The notes under the pieces: generated by a model
What the model was told of the DNA's origin: nothing
Database searches by the model: none
What the model saw: only the letters and a program-made list of their open reading frames with translations
Shown here: positions 28,647 through 36,809 of the stretch, piece after piece
How positions within the stretch are numbered: the first letter of the stretch is position 1
How the letters are laid out: each line of letters starts with the position of its first letter
Origin: an uncultured Coprococcus sp.
GTDB lineage: Bacteria > Bacillota > Clostridia > Lachnospirales > Lachnospiraceae
Assembly (NCBI GenBank): GCA_934277375.1
Contig: CAKQTZ010000013.1
Location: 8,789 to 72,788, forward strand
DNA length: 64,000 bases
Direction: 5' to 3'
Program-made: the position numbers and the translations under genes

Positions 28647-30683
28647 TTATTCTGAAGCCGTGTCCTTATCTCCCGCTCCTGTCCTGGCAGCTGTCTTCTT
28701 CTGGGCACCCGCTCCCTTTGTATAGAATACCTTCGTTTTATCGAACACTCCGGTTATTCCATTCTGGTTCTGTATCTGCTTCACAAGATTTGTGTATTTT
28801 GTGACAAATGTGGTCATCTTGTCCGTGTATTCCTGCTTGGATATCTGACCTTCAGCCACTCCCTCAAGCCCCTTTTCCCAGCTTGCTGTCAGGTCTGCTC
28901 TCAGCAGACCATTGATGGAATAATACACTATATCGTATATTATCTCTCCAAGAAATGTCGGAGTCACTATCTGAGTCTTCTTGTTCAGTGATATATATTT
29001 GTTCTTCTCCAGCTTGGTGATGATTCCGTCTCTTGTCGCACTGGTTCCGATACCGGCACCCTTGATCTGCTCTCTGAGCGCCTCATCCTCAATGAACTGT
29101 CCGGCATTCTCCATGGTCAGGATCAGCGATCCGGAGTTATATCTCTTAGGTGGGGATGTCTCACCTTCCTTTATGTCGATTCCCTGGACACTCAGCTTGT
29201 CGCCCTTCTTTATCTTTGCAAGTCTTGCTATAAATTCGGGACTGTACTTCACATCATCCTTCTTCTTGGAAAAGCTGTTGGCAGCCACCTTGAGATAACC
29301 GTCATTTATCAGATATTTGAAATTGGCAAAAAGCTTTTCTCCGTTCTTGGAGAGTGTCATTGCAACCTTCTGGTACTCCGCTGCAGGATAGAATATGCTG
29401 AGAAATCTCCTGCATATGATCTCATATACCTTGAGAGCTGTAGGCGCAAGACTTCTCAGTGCTCCAAAGCCCTGTCCAGTAGGTATGATAGCGTAATGGT
29501 CGGTGATCTGCTTGTCGTTCACGTATTTTGTCTTTGCGATTCCTTTATACGTGCCACTCTCCATGGCTCCCTGTGCAAATTCTGCCACAGGCTGGAAATT
29601 CTTAAGTCCCGATATGTTCCGTCCTATCTCCTTTGCCACTGCTGTTGACAAAACTCTGGCATCTGTTCTCGGATAGGTTACCAGCTTCTTCTCGTAGAGC
29701 TCCTGAACTATCTTGAGGGTGTCAGAAGGACTGATCTTGAAAAGAGATGAACAGTCATTCTGAAGCTCAGCCAGATTGTACAGCATCGGAGGCTGTTTCT
29801 TCTCTTTCTTGCGCTCCACAGCCTGGGCCACTGCCTCGGGCTCTCCGGCCTTCAGCTCCGCCAGAAGCTGCTCCGCTGCGGGTCTCTCCTTAAATCCATT
29901 CTCCTTATACAAAAGCGGCGACTCAAAATACTTTGTGCCCTTCACTGCCTTCCACTCTGCGTCAAATGTCTGTCCTTCCTCTCCTACATTCGCAACGAGT
30001 CTGTAGAACGGAGTCTTGACAAACTCCCTGATCTCACGCTCTCTCTTCACTATGATCCCGAGGACACAGGTCATGACACGGCCCACGGCTATGACACATC
30101 TGTCCATGCCGAGATACCTCTGGACGACATTTGAAAATTTCAGCGACAGCGCCCTTGAAAAGTTGATACCCATAAGGTAGTCCTCCTGGGCTCTAAGGTA
30201 TGCTGCATCGCTGAGACTGTCGTACTCTGAGAGTGGCTTCGCCTCACGGATTCCCCTGAGGATCTCCTCCTCCGTCTGTGAATCGATCCACACACGGCGC
30301 TTCTCCTTTCCGGTGACGTGCGCCATGGAATCCACAAGTCTGTATATATATTCTCCCTCTCGTCCTGAATCCGTCGCCACATAGATACAGCCTATGTCAT
30401 CGCGGGTAAGCAGTCCCGCAACTATATTGAACTGTTTCTTTGTGTCAGGAAGAACTTCATATTTATATTCAGTTGGAATAAATGGGATGGTTGAAAGGCT
30501 CCATTTCTTCAGATTTGGGTCGTAGACCTCCGGATAACTCATGGTGATCAGATGTCCGACACACCATGTGACAACCGCCGTGTCCGACTCCAGATAGCCG
30601 TTTCCCGCATTGCCCTTCACACCCAGCACATCGGCAAACTGCCTCGCCACGCTGGGCTTCTCTGCTATATATAAATTCTTCAA
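28647..30683 (-). CDS. topB: DNA topoisomerase III
   Basis: Type IA topoisomerase that decatenates DNA by cutting one strand. The Toprim domain begins NLYIAEKPSVARQFADVLG and holds ATDSGREGEYIYR; the catalytic tyrosine is in VTYPRTDARVLS. 678 residues fits the stand-alone chromosomal form, with a short lysine-rich tail and no zinc fingers. The start is a TTG at 30683-30681 with GGAG seven bases upstream. Type IA enzymes of this sort are also carried by conjugative elements, but no conjugation genes are in sight. Confidence 0.96.
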   Translation of the reverse strand: MKNLYIAEKPSVARQFADVLGVKGNAGNGYLESDTAVVTWCVGHLITMSYPEVYDPNLKKWSLSTIPFIPTEYKYEVLPDTKKQFNIVAGLLTRDDIGCIYVATDSGREGEYIYRLVDSMAHVTGKEKRRVWIDSQTEEEILRGIREAKPLSEYDSLSDAAYLRAQEDYLMGINFSRALSLKFSNVVQRYLGMDRCVIAVGRVMTCVLGIIVKREREIREFVKTPFYRLVANVGEEGQTFDAEWKAVKGTKYFESPLLYKENGFKERPAAEQLLAELKAGEPEAVAQAVERKKEKKQPPMLYNLAELQNDCSSLFKISPSDTLKIVQELYEKKLVTYPRTDARVLSTAVAKEIGRNISGLKNFQPVAEFAQGAMESGTYKGIAKTKYVNDKQITDHYAIIPTGQGFGALRSLAPTALKVYEIICRRFLSIFYPAAEYQKVAMTLSKNGEKLFANFKYLINDGYLKVAANSFSKKKDDVKYSPEFIARLAKIKKGDKLSVQGIDIKEGETSPPKRYNSGSLILTMENAGQFIEDEALREQIKGAGIGTSATRDGIITKLEKNKYISLNKKTQIVTPTFLGEIIYDIVYYSINGLLRADLTASWEKGLEGVAEGQISKQEYTDKMTTFVTKYTNLVKQIQNQNGITGVFDKTKVFYTKGAGAQKKTAARTGAGDKDTASE

Positions 30684-30820
30684 ATTATGCTCCTATTCTG
30701 ACGGTGATTGCATGTTCTGTCCACACCGCAATCGCCTGTAATACATCACAACACATCTATTTATAATAGCAGAATTTGTGGAGGGGGGCAAGTGGGGACG
30801 GAGGTACCTGTCCTCACGCA

Positions 30821-31174
30821 TTGCGCCTTCGCACTTCTCCACACGCATTGCGCGTTAATCCCGAATTGCTTCGCACTTCGTGCTCCCGCATTGCGCCTTC
30901 GCACTTCTCCTCACGCATTGCGCGTTAATCCCGAATTGCTTCGCACTTCGTGCTCCCGCAATTGCGCCTTCGCACTTCTCCTCACGCATTGCGCGTTAAT
31001 CCCGAATTGCTTCGCACTTCGTGCTCCCGCAATTGCGCCTTCGCACTTCTCCTCACGCATTGCGCGTTAATCCCGAATTGCTTCGCACTTCGTGCTCCCG
31101 CATGTGCGCCTTCGCACTTCTCCTCACGCATTGCGCGTTAATTCCGAATTGCTTCGCACTTCGTGCTCCCGCAA
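30821..31174. repeat. Five tandem copies of a 71-bp repeat
   Basis: Units are 30821-30890, 30891-30961, 30962-31032, 31033-31103 and 31104-31174; the first has 70 bases. Each starts TTGCGCCTTCGCACTTCTCC and ends CTTCGTGCTCCCGCAA, with only a few substitutions between units. Each unit holds short palindromes, such as GCACTTCGTGC, and the joins between units 2/3 and 3/4 create CGCAATTGCG. Plus-strand frames stay open across it but give only a repeated Arg/Ser/Leu/Cys-rich peptide. There are no unique spacers, so it is not a CRISPR array. It fills much of the 705-base gap between topB and glnA; 30684-30820 before it holds nothing I can name. Confidence 0.92.
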
Positions 31175-31189
31175 TTCTGCGCGGCATTC

Positions 31190-31287
31190 ACACTCCGGCC
31201 TGTCGGCCTTCGTGTTCATGTCGCGTCATCCCGTCAAATGCGCTACATGCCGCGAGCAAGCTCTCGCATGTGCGCGCTTGACGGGAT
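31190..31287. repeat. Two stem-loops next to the 71-bp repeats
   Basis: The first (31190-31215) has ACAC and GGCC arms with a symmetric three-base internal loop. The second is a 60-base imperfect hairpin: ATCCCGTCAA (31228-31237) pairs with TTGACGGGAT (31278-31287), with inner pairs CATGC/GCATG and GCGAG/CTCGC. A short T run follows the second on the plus strand, but no plus-strand gene lies upstream. Both look like part of the same repeated element as the tandem array. Confidence 0.7.
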
Positions 31288-31297
31288 TTTAACGCGC

Positions 31298-31335
31298 AAA
31301 AAGCACCCCGCCTGCGACATGCGCAGACAGGATGC
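31298..31335 (-). terminator. Intrinsic terminator of glnA
   Basis: On the minus strand a 14-bp stem including G-U pairs (31322-31335 with 31303-31316) is followed by five T residues. It lies about 55 bases after the glnA stop. Confidence 0.85.
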
Positions 31336-31388
31336 CTCTAAGCTATTTTATATAGAATTTAGTAGGATTAGCAAACTCAATCTATGTC

Positions 31389-33497
31389 TTACTGCTCGAA
31401 TAACAGCTGCTCGTATGTTGGGAATGGCCAAGCTGTCTTTGGAAGTTCCTTCTCAAGCTCATCAGCAGGCTTTCTCACTGTGTCAAATGCTGCAAATACT
31501 GTGTTGTGGAAGTACTTAGCCCAAGCCTCTGTATCTCCCTCGTAATCTGCTGCCTTTGTAACCAGCTCCTCAAGGGCTACTGTAGCGCTCTTGAGCTCTG
31601 TGAGCTTCTCTGAGATAGTGTTCAGAAGTGACACCTGAACTGTAGGATCAATTCCGAGAGCCTTGATCTCAGCTGCACCCTTTGCAAGCTCTGCCTGATA
31701 TTCCATAACTGCAGGGATGATCTCCTCATTGGACATCTCTATCATGGTGAGTGCCTCGATGTTGATCTTCTTTGCATAGTTCTCAAGCATTACATCAGCT
31801 CTCGCCTCAAGCTCTGCCTTATCCATAACTCCAAGGTTCTCGAAGATCTTAACGCTCTTGTCTGCTGCAAGATAAGGAACAGCATCAACCATGCACTTGA
31901 TATTTGGAAGACCACGCTTTGCTGCCTCCTCAACCCACTCATCTGAGTAACCATTGCCGTTGAAGATGATTCTCTGATGTGCTGTGAGTTCTCTTCTGAT
32001 GAGTGCCTTGCATGCTGTCTCGAAATCGTCAGCACCCTCAAGCTCGTCTGTCATCTTCTTAATCTGATCTGCAACTATTGTATTTAATACCATCATTGGG
32101 AATGCGATGGACTGTGTTGAACCAACCATTCTGAACTCGAACTTGTTACCTGTGAATGCAAATGGTGATGTTCTGTTTCTATCTGTGGCATCCATTGTAA
32201 ATGTAGGAAGTGTTGATGCACCTGATACATATGTCTTGCCCTTTGGTGACTCTGTAGCCTCACCCTTCTCGATGATCTGCTCAACGATCGACTGGAGCTG
32301 CTCTCCAAGGAATGCTGAAATGATTGCTGGAGGTGCCTCGTTAGCTCCAAGTCTGTGATCATTTCCTGCTGATGAAGCGGAAAGTCTCAGAAGCTCAGCG
32401 TTGTTATCTACTGCTGCCAGGACTGCTGCCAGGAAGAACTGGAACTGAAGATTTGTCTCAGGATGCTTGCCTGGATCGATGAGGTTCTCGCCCTCGTCTG
32501 TTGAGATCGACCAGTTGTTGTGCTTACCTGAACCATTTACACCGGCAAATGGCTTCTCATGGAGTACACACTCAAGGTCATGCTTTGCAGCGATCTTCTT
32601 CATAGTTGCCATAACCAGATGGTTCTGATCTGTAGCGATGTTGGTTGTTGAGAAGATTGGAGCAAGCTCATGCTGTGCAGGAGCAACCTCGTTGTGCTGT
32701 GTCTTGGCAAGGATACCATACTTCCACAGCTCCTCGTTCAGCTCTGTCATGTATGATGCGATCTTATCCTTGATTGCTGCGAAATACTGATCGTCAAGCT
32801 CCTGTCCCTTTGGAGGCATTGCTCCGAAAAGTGTACGTCCGCAGAGCTTAAGATCTGTTCTCTTTGCAAATTTCTTCTTGTCGATCAGGAAGTACTCCTG
32901 CTCAGGGCCAACTGATGCAGTAACTTTCTTGGCTGTTGTGTTGCCGAACATTGCAAGAGCCTTAAGGGCTTCCTTGCTGATGGCATCCATTGAACGGAGA
33001 AGAGGTGTCTTGTAATCAAGTGACTCTCCTGTGTATGATGTGAATGCTGCCGGGATACAGAGGATGCATGTTCCTTCATCTGTTGTCTTTACAAATGCTG
33101 GTGATGTACAATCCCATGCTGTATATCCTCTTGCTGCGCATGTCTCACGAAGACCGCCTGAAGGGAATGATGAAGCATCCGGCTCCGACTTGATGAGCTC
33201 CTTGCCTGTGAACTGGAGGATAACGCCGCCATCACCGACTGTGCTTACGAATGAGTCGTGCTTCTCTGCTGTTGTCTCTGTAAGTGGCTGGAACCAATGT
33301 GTATAATGTGTTGCACCAAGCTCCATTGCCCATTCCTTCATGGCTGCTGCAACTGAATCTGCGATTGATGTATCGAGAGGCTCGCCCTTGTCAATAGTCG
33401 CCTTGAGTGACTTGTAAACTGCCTTTGGAAGTCTCTCTCTCATGACCTGATCTGAGAATACGTGTGAGCCAAATACGGCTGAAATTTTGTTCATCAT
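31389..33497 (-). CDS. Type III glutamine synthetase (GlnN-like)
   Basis: Makes glutamine from glutamate, ammonia and ATP; the main route of ammonium assimilation. The 702-residue length and the GSIII hallmarks GPEQEYFLID, EKPFAGVNGSGKHNNWSI and NDHRLGANEAPPAIISAFLG set it apart from types I and II. The N terminus begins MMNKISAVFGSHVFSD after AAAGGAGTAGTAATT. It has its own promoter and a hairpin in its leader that looks like an attenuator, so expression is probably controlled by premature termination. Synonym: glnN or glnA3. Confidence 0.97.
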   Translation of the reverse strand: MMNKISAVFGSHVFSDQVMRERLPKAVYKSLKATIDKGEPLDTSIADSVAAAMKEWAMELGATHYTHWFQPLTETTAEKHDSFVSTVGDGGVILQFTGKELIKSEPDASSFPSGGLRETCAARGYTAWDCTSPAFVKTTDEGTCILCIPAAFTSYTGESLDYKTPLLRSMDAISKEALKALAMFGNTTAKKVTASVGPEQEYFLIDKKKFAKRTDLKLCGRTLFGAMPPKGQELDDQYFAAIKDKIASYMTELNEELWKYGILAKTQHNEVAPAQHELAPIFSTTNIATDQNHLVMATMKKIAAKHDLECVLHEKPFAGVNGSGKHNNWSISTDEGENLIDPGKHPETNLQFQFFLAAVLAAVDNNAELLRLSASSAGNDHRLGANEAPPAIISAFLGEQLQSIVEQIIEKGEATESPKGKTYVSGASTLPTFTMDATDRNRTSPFAFTGNKFEFRMVGSTQSIAFPMMVLNTIVADQIKKMTDELEGADDFETACKALIRRELTAHQRIIFNGNGYSDEWVEEAAKRGLPNIKCMVDAVPYLAADKSVKIFENLGVMDKAELEARADVMLENYAKKINIEALTMIEMSNEEIIPAVMEYQAELAKGAAEIKALGIDPTVQVSLLNTISEKLTELKSATVALEELVTKAADYEGDTEAWAKYFHNTVFAAFDTVRKPADELEKELPKTAWPFPTYEQLLFEQ

Positions 33498-33558
33498 AAT
33501 TACTACTCCTTTTCATGATAAATAAATTTGATCAAAAATGAATCCTTAACGTATCCTC

Positions 33559-33599
33559 AAAAAAAAGAGAAAGGTGTCCTCCTTCTTGAGAACACCTTT
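33559..33599 (-). terminator. Terminator hairpin in the glnA leader (candidate attenuator)
   Basis: AAAGGTGTTCTC and GAGGACACCTTT (plus positions 33588-33599 and 33570-33581) form a 12-bp stem with one G-U pair and a six-base loop. A run of eight T residues follows shortly after it on the minus strand. It lies between the proposed promoter and ATG 33497. If that promoter is real, this is a leader attenuator; otherwise it is simply the terminator of the rloAB unit. Confidence 0.75.
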
Positions 33600-33623
33600 G
33601 TCCATTTCGTATCATTTAATTGT

Positions 33624-33652
33624 TGAATATAAAATACTCTATATTCTTTCAA
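33624..33652 (-). promoter_or_regulatory. Possible glnA promoter
   Basis: Minus-strand TTGAAA (33647-33652) and TATTCA (33624-33629), spacer 17. It lies directly after the rloB remnant and before the leader hairpin. Confidence 0.5.
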
Positions 33653-33676
33653 AAATCAACCCCTAATTTTAAAAAA

Positions 33677-34112
33677 TTATAAATATGGTTTTAAATACTC
33701 CACCAGTTCATACACCTTTGTTCCCGGTGCTGAATCACTTCCCACATTTATATTATTCAATCTTTTTGCATTATTTATGGCTACATCCATATATGGTCTT
33801 AACACCGAATACATATCTGACCTATTCTTCTTGTATTCCCCTTCACCTATATTAACAAGCCACTCCGTCAGCTTAGGCCAATACTCTGACCGATGTATAT
33901 CTGACTGATAATATCCAAAGTGTAAAAGGAACCACAGTTCTATACATTGATTCGACCAGATTGCATGAAAACATATGTCACTAGTAGTATTCTGTTCCTT
34001 CTGTGACAATCAAATGATACTCCGGTTGCATTTTTACATTTTTACTTCTTCTGCCGCTAACCCAGTCCTTTCCTAAATCGGACTTCTTTAGAGGTTTTAA
34101 GCTCAATACCAT
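33677..34112 (-). pseudogene. rloB: rloB remnant: internal deletion and frameshift
   Basis: ATG 34112, with GGAGGTGA just upstream and a 10-base overlap with the ATPase gene, opens a 43-codon frame ending in HLIVTEGTEYY and a TAG at 33983-33981. That is the N-terminal block of RloB (normally EGxxTExxYF). In another frame, right after the stop, comes an open frame of about 105 codons: FHAIWSNQCIELWFLLHF, then YKKNRSDMYSVL and PGTKVYELVEYL, the C-terminal half of RloB. The middle, roughly 60 residues with the conserved aspartates, is missing. So a deletion removed the centre and shifted the frame. RloB proteins pair with RloA ATPases near restriction loci and probably act in phage defence; this copy cannot make the full protein. 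Confidence 0.82.
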
Positions 34113-35311
34113 TCACCTCCAAGCATATTCTGTAAATATGGATCCGCACCATACCGACCTTCCATATACTGCTTATCATATGCAGCTGTACTGTTCACAT
34201 GCCTGTCATCTTCATCACGTACGTCATACAATGAATAAATTTCACTTTCATGCTTGTCATCAAGCGCAGCAAACCATATCTCATCACGTCTGAACACTGT
34301 ATTCTTCATTGTCGTCAAATCATGAGATGTGAATATCAACTGAGCCCCCAGTTTATTATAATCAGGATTCTTGAATAATTTGATTATATATCTAAGTAGT
34401 TTAGGATGAAGCTTTGCATCCAGCTCATCCACTACCACAAGCCGTCCTTCCTGTAACGCCAGCAAAAGAATCGGAAGTGCTGCAAGAAGTTTCTTTGTTC
34501 CATCAGATTCGACAGCAAATGGTAATTCATAGTATTCCCCATCCACCATTCTTCCTGTATATAACTGGCGCTCCTCTGCATTATATCTATAGTCACATAT
34601 GTCTATATCGAGATCGTTTAAAACTGTGATTATCCTTCTCTTTGTCTTTTCCTCATCCACCAGCAATACACGATTGTCCACCTCTGGTATCGCATAACTT
34701 TGAACGATACATGACTCAAACCAGGTCATAACTTCAGTTATAACGTCCAGATTATAGTTGATTGCCAAGAATGACAAATACGGCATTCTTGGATTAACCA
34801 TCTTGTTTATTCCACTCTTGCTTATGCTTGTTCCAAGTTTTATCTTTTCTCTCTCCCTTTCGAAAACTGTACCTATGCGTTTTCCTCCTATATTACGCCA
34901 ATATAAACTCTCAGATATTATTGCCCCATCATGCACAGAAATATAATACCTGTACTCCCTGCCGCTCTGTCTAAAATATATCTGAAACTCAGTTGGTTCA
35001 ACCTTAGATTCATTATCAAACAAAAACGGCACACACGAAACACCATACTGCAATATTATCCGCTGTCTGTTTTTCTCAAGTTCAGCAACAGGCCTCACAA
35101 CCATAGATATCAGACATGCAAGCGCCTGAAGCAGATTAGTTTTTCCTCCGCCATTTGGTCCATATATAGCACTTACCGGAAGAAGTGCCACATCGGACTT
35201 GTCCGATTTCAATAAACTTTCTTCAAACTCAGGAATAGCTGCAGCCTGAAAATCAAATTCAGTTTCAGTTCTGTATGACTTAAAATTTTTAAAAGAAAAA
35301 AAGCATAACAT
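34103..35311 (-). CDS. RloA-type AAA ATPase (AAA_15, defence-associated)
   Basis: 402 residues with an ABC/SMC-like ATPase split by an insertion: Walker A AIYGPNGGGKTNLLQAL, signature-like ESDGTKKLLAALPILL, Walker B GRLVVVDELDAKLHP and the switch histidine in LIFTSHDLTTM. FKNFKSYRTETEF at the start and the C-terminal DPYLQNMLGG agree with RloA-like proteins, which are usually followed by RloB. A TTG at 35329 begins the longest frame, but GGGAGGTGAG selects ATG 35311. The gene looks intact although its partner is broken, so any function left is uncertain. Confidence 0.85.
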   Translation of the reverse strand: MLCFFSFKNFKSYRTETEFDFQAAAIPEFEESLLKSDKSDVALLPVSAIYGPNGGGKTNLLQALACLISMVVRPVAELEKNRQRIILQYGVSCVPFLFDNESKVEPTEFQIYFRQSGREYRYYISVHDGAIISESLYWRNIGGKRIGTVFEREREKIKLGTSISKSGINKMVNPRMPYLSFLAINYNLDVITEVMTWFESCIVQSYAIPEVDNRVLLVDEEKTKRRIITVLNDLDIDICDYRYNAEERQLYTGRMVDGEYYELPFAVESDGTKKLLAALPILLLALQEGRLVVVDELDAKLHPKLLRYIIKLFKNPDYNKLGAQLIFTSHDLTTMKNTVFRRDEIWFAALDDKHESEIYSLYDVRDEDDRHVNSTAAYDKQYMEGRYGADPYLQNMLGGEWY

Positions 35312-35340
35312 GGACTTCTCACCTCCCAATTATATAATAT

Positions 35341-35369
35341 ATTTTATTATATAATACGTCAGTTTTCAA
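35341..35369 (-). promoter_or_regulatory. Possible promoter of the rloA gene
   Basis: Minus-strand TTGAAA (35364-35369) and TAAAAT (35341-35346), spacer 17, within a very AT-rich stretch where several -10-like boxes overlap. Confidence 0.35.
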
Positions 35370-35467
35370 GTTTTATTCCATGTTATGCAAATTTATTTTG
35401 TATTATTCGTTTTATAATCTCGTTATATGTATTATATTCCTAATTCATACAAATAACACATACTATA

Positions 35468-36187
35468 TCAGATATAAATTACACTGTCCTCATCCACGCA
35501 ATAACACGCCAGCTTTCCGCCCCTGTTTCTCTCTCCATTTCCACAGTCGATATCCATATAGTACGGTGTCACGTAAACGTCGTAGGAATGATCTTCATTG
35601 AGTCTGTTCGTCGTCACATGTCCGCAGAACACATACCTGTCAAATGCCCTCTTGTCCGCAAATGGAACATTGTGGATATCCGGCGATATGAGGAATCTGT
35701 ATTCATCTCTTCTCACGGCATTCGTTATAGACTCGGCAATATTGATCGTCCTATCAGCATTTCTGACATACGAGCCACAATGAATTCCCGGATGGGTGAC
35801 AACACAATCTCCGTACTTTGGCGAAGGTATCTCTATGTAATACGGTAAATGTGCCAGAAACCCGTGCAGTTTCATCTGATCATCCACATTGAGCTTATTG
35901 ATATCTCTGACCGTACCACCACCGCCGAATATGATCCACTGTCTCTCAGACAGGCTTCCCTCCATGTACATCTGGGCAAACAGCTCATGGTTACCCTTTA
36001 TGAGCTGCATGGAACCATCCACAAGATAGTCCGACATAAACTCAAGAAGAGGAATTCCCTCATCGTTCCAGTCGAATATGTCACCCATGACTATCATGTG
36101 ATCCGTGGCTGGATCAAAGCTTATCTTATTCAACATTTTCCTGAATGATGTGACATCCCCGTGGATGTCGGATATGAGATATAGCAT
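35468..36187 (-). CDS. Metallophosphoesterase (serine/threonine phosphatase-like)
   Basis: 239 residues with the calcineurin-like motifs in order: YLISDIHGD, VMGDIFDWNDEG, LIKGNHELF, VTHPGIHCGS and VFCGHVTTNR. These bind two metals and cleave phosphate esters. Similar small bacterial proteins act on phosphoproteins or on diadenosine tetraphosphate; the substrate cannot be chosen here. The long frame begins at a TTG at 36217, but AAAGGAAG selects ATG 36187. It lies 26 bases after pncC. Confidence 0.9.
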   Translation of the reverse strand: MLYLISDIHGDVTSFRKMLNKISFDPATDHMIVMGDIFDWNDEGIPLLEFMSDYLVDGSMQLIKGNHELFAQMYMEGSLSERQWIIFGGGGTVRDINKLNVDDQMKLHGFLAHLPYYIEIPSPKYGDCVVTHPGIHCGSYVRNADRTINIAESITNAVRRDEYRFLISPDIHNVPFADKRAFDRYVFCGHVTTNRLNEDHSYDVYVTPYYMDIDCGNGERNRGGKLACYCVDEDSVIYI

Positions 36188-36213
36188 TAATTCTTCCTTT
36201 GATAACCGTTCTA

Positions 36214-36738
36214 TCAATCTAGTCTCTTCACAAGCTCCTCATATATATCCTCTGCCACCGCCAGCTTATACGCAAGCCTGGTTGGCTGAGGTGGGAGCTC
36301 CACATAATACTCTTCCACATCGCCATCTATATCTATTGCAAAGTACACCTGTCCCGGAACCGAGGCATCCGGATTTGCCGGATCCACATTGCCCATGGTC
36401 CCAGTCACGCCGATTCCAATATCCGCACTGTACGCCTTACGGCACGCCTGCGCCATGGCACCTGCTGTCTCCTTTGAATAAACCGTATACTTGTCTATGA
36501 TCTCCGCCGGAACTCCCTGCATGATCTTCGCCTCATTGCAGTAGGTGATAAATGCCCCTTTCAGCACTGCGGAGGAACCTTCCGTGTCGGTGATGAGGGA
36601 GGCTATCTGCCCTGATGTGGCGGATTCCATGGTGGTGATGGTGAGGGATTTTGCGATAAGAGCTTCTGTGAGTTTATGGTAATTGTCTCTGATCTGCTTT
36701 TCATCATATTCCATCTTATCTGTCGCTGAATTTGTCAT
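36214..36738 (-). CDS. pncC: PncC-type nicotinamide-nucleotide amidase (CinA C-terminal domain only)
   Basis: Deamidates nicotinamide mononucleotide for NAD recycling. LTEALIAKSLTITTMESATSGQIASLITD, FITYCNEAK, YSKETAGAMAQACRKAY, GIGVTGTMG and GQVYFAID follow the family. The usual N-terminal CinA domain is absent, giving 174 residues from ATG 36738, which has AGAAGGTG upstream. An earlier ATG and a TTG at 36786 lie in frame without a good ribosome site. It forms a pair with the phosphoesterase gene. Confidence 0.9.
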   Translation of the reverse strand: MTNSATDKMEYDEKQIRDNYHKLTEALIAKSLTITTMESATSGQIASLITDTEGSSAVLKGAFITYCNEAKIMQGVPAEIIDKYTVYSKETAGAMAQACRKAYSADIGIGVTGTMGNVDPANPDASVPGQVYFAIDIDGDVEEYYVELPPQPTRLAYKLAVAEDIYEELVKRLD

Positions 36739-36809
36739 TCTAAGTACACCTTCTCTATATTTTATTTCCATGCTTTGAGCGATCAATGTTCAATATCTAG
36801 GCTTTTGGT

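Noticed and set aside
28647..30683. topB as a sign of an integrative conjugative element
   Set aside because: No relaxase, T4SS, integrase or attachment sites are in the window, and its neighbours are ordinary chromosomal genes.
30821..31174. CRISPR array
   Set aside because: The 71-bp units follow each other with no unique spacers, the unit is too long for a repeat, and no cas genes are near.
30708..31292. Plus-strand open frames across the 71-bp repeats
   Set aside because: Their peptides only mirror the DNA repeat (Arg/Ser/Leu/Cys-rich), they overlap each other in several frames, and they have no ribosome sites.
33559..33599. ANTAR-type antitermination hairpin before glnA
   Set aside because: The loop has six bases, but the expected A1/G4 pattern is not met and no second such hairpin is seen.
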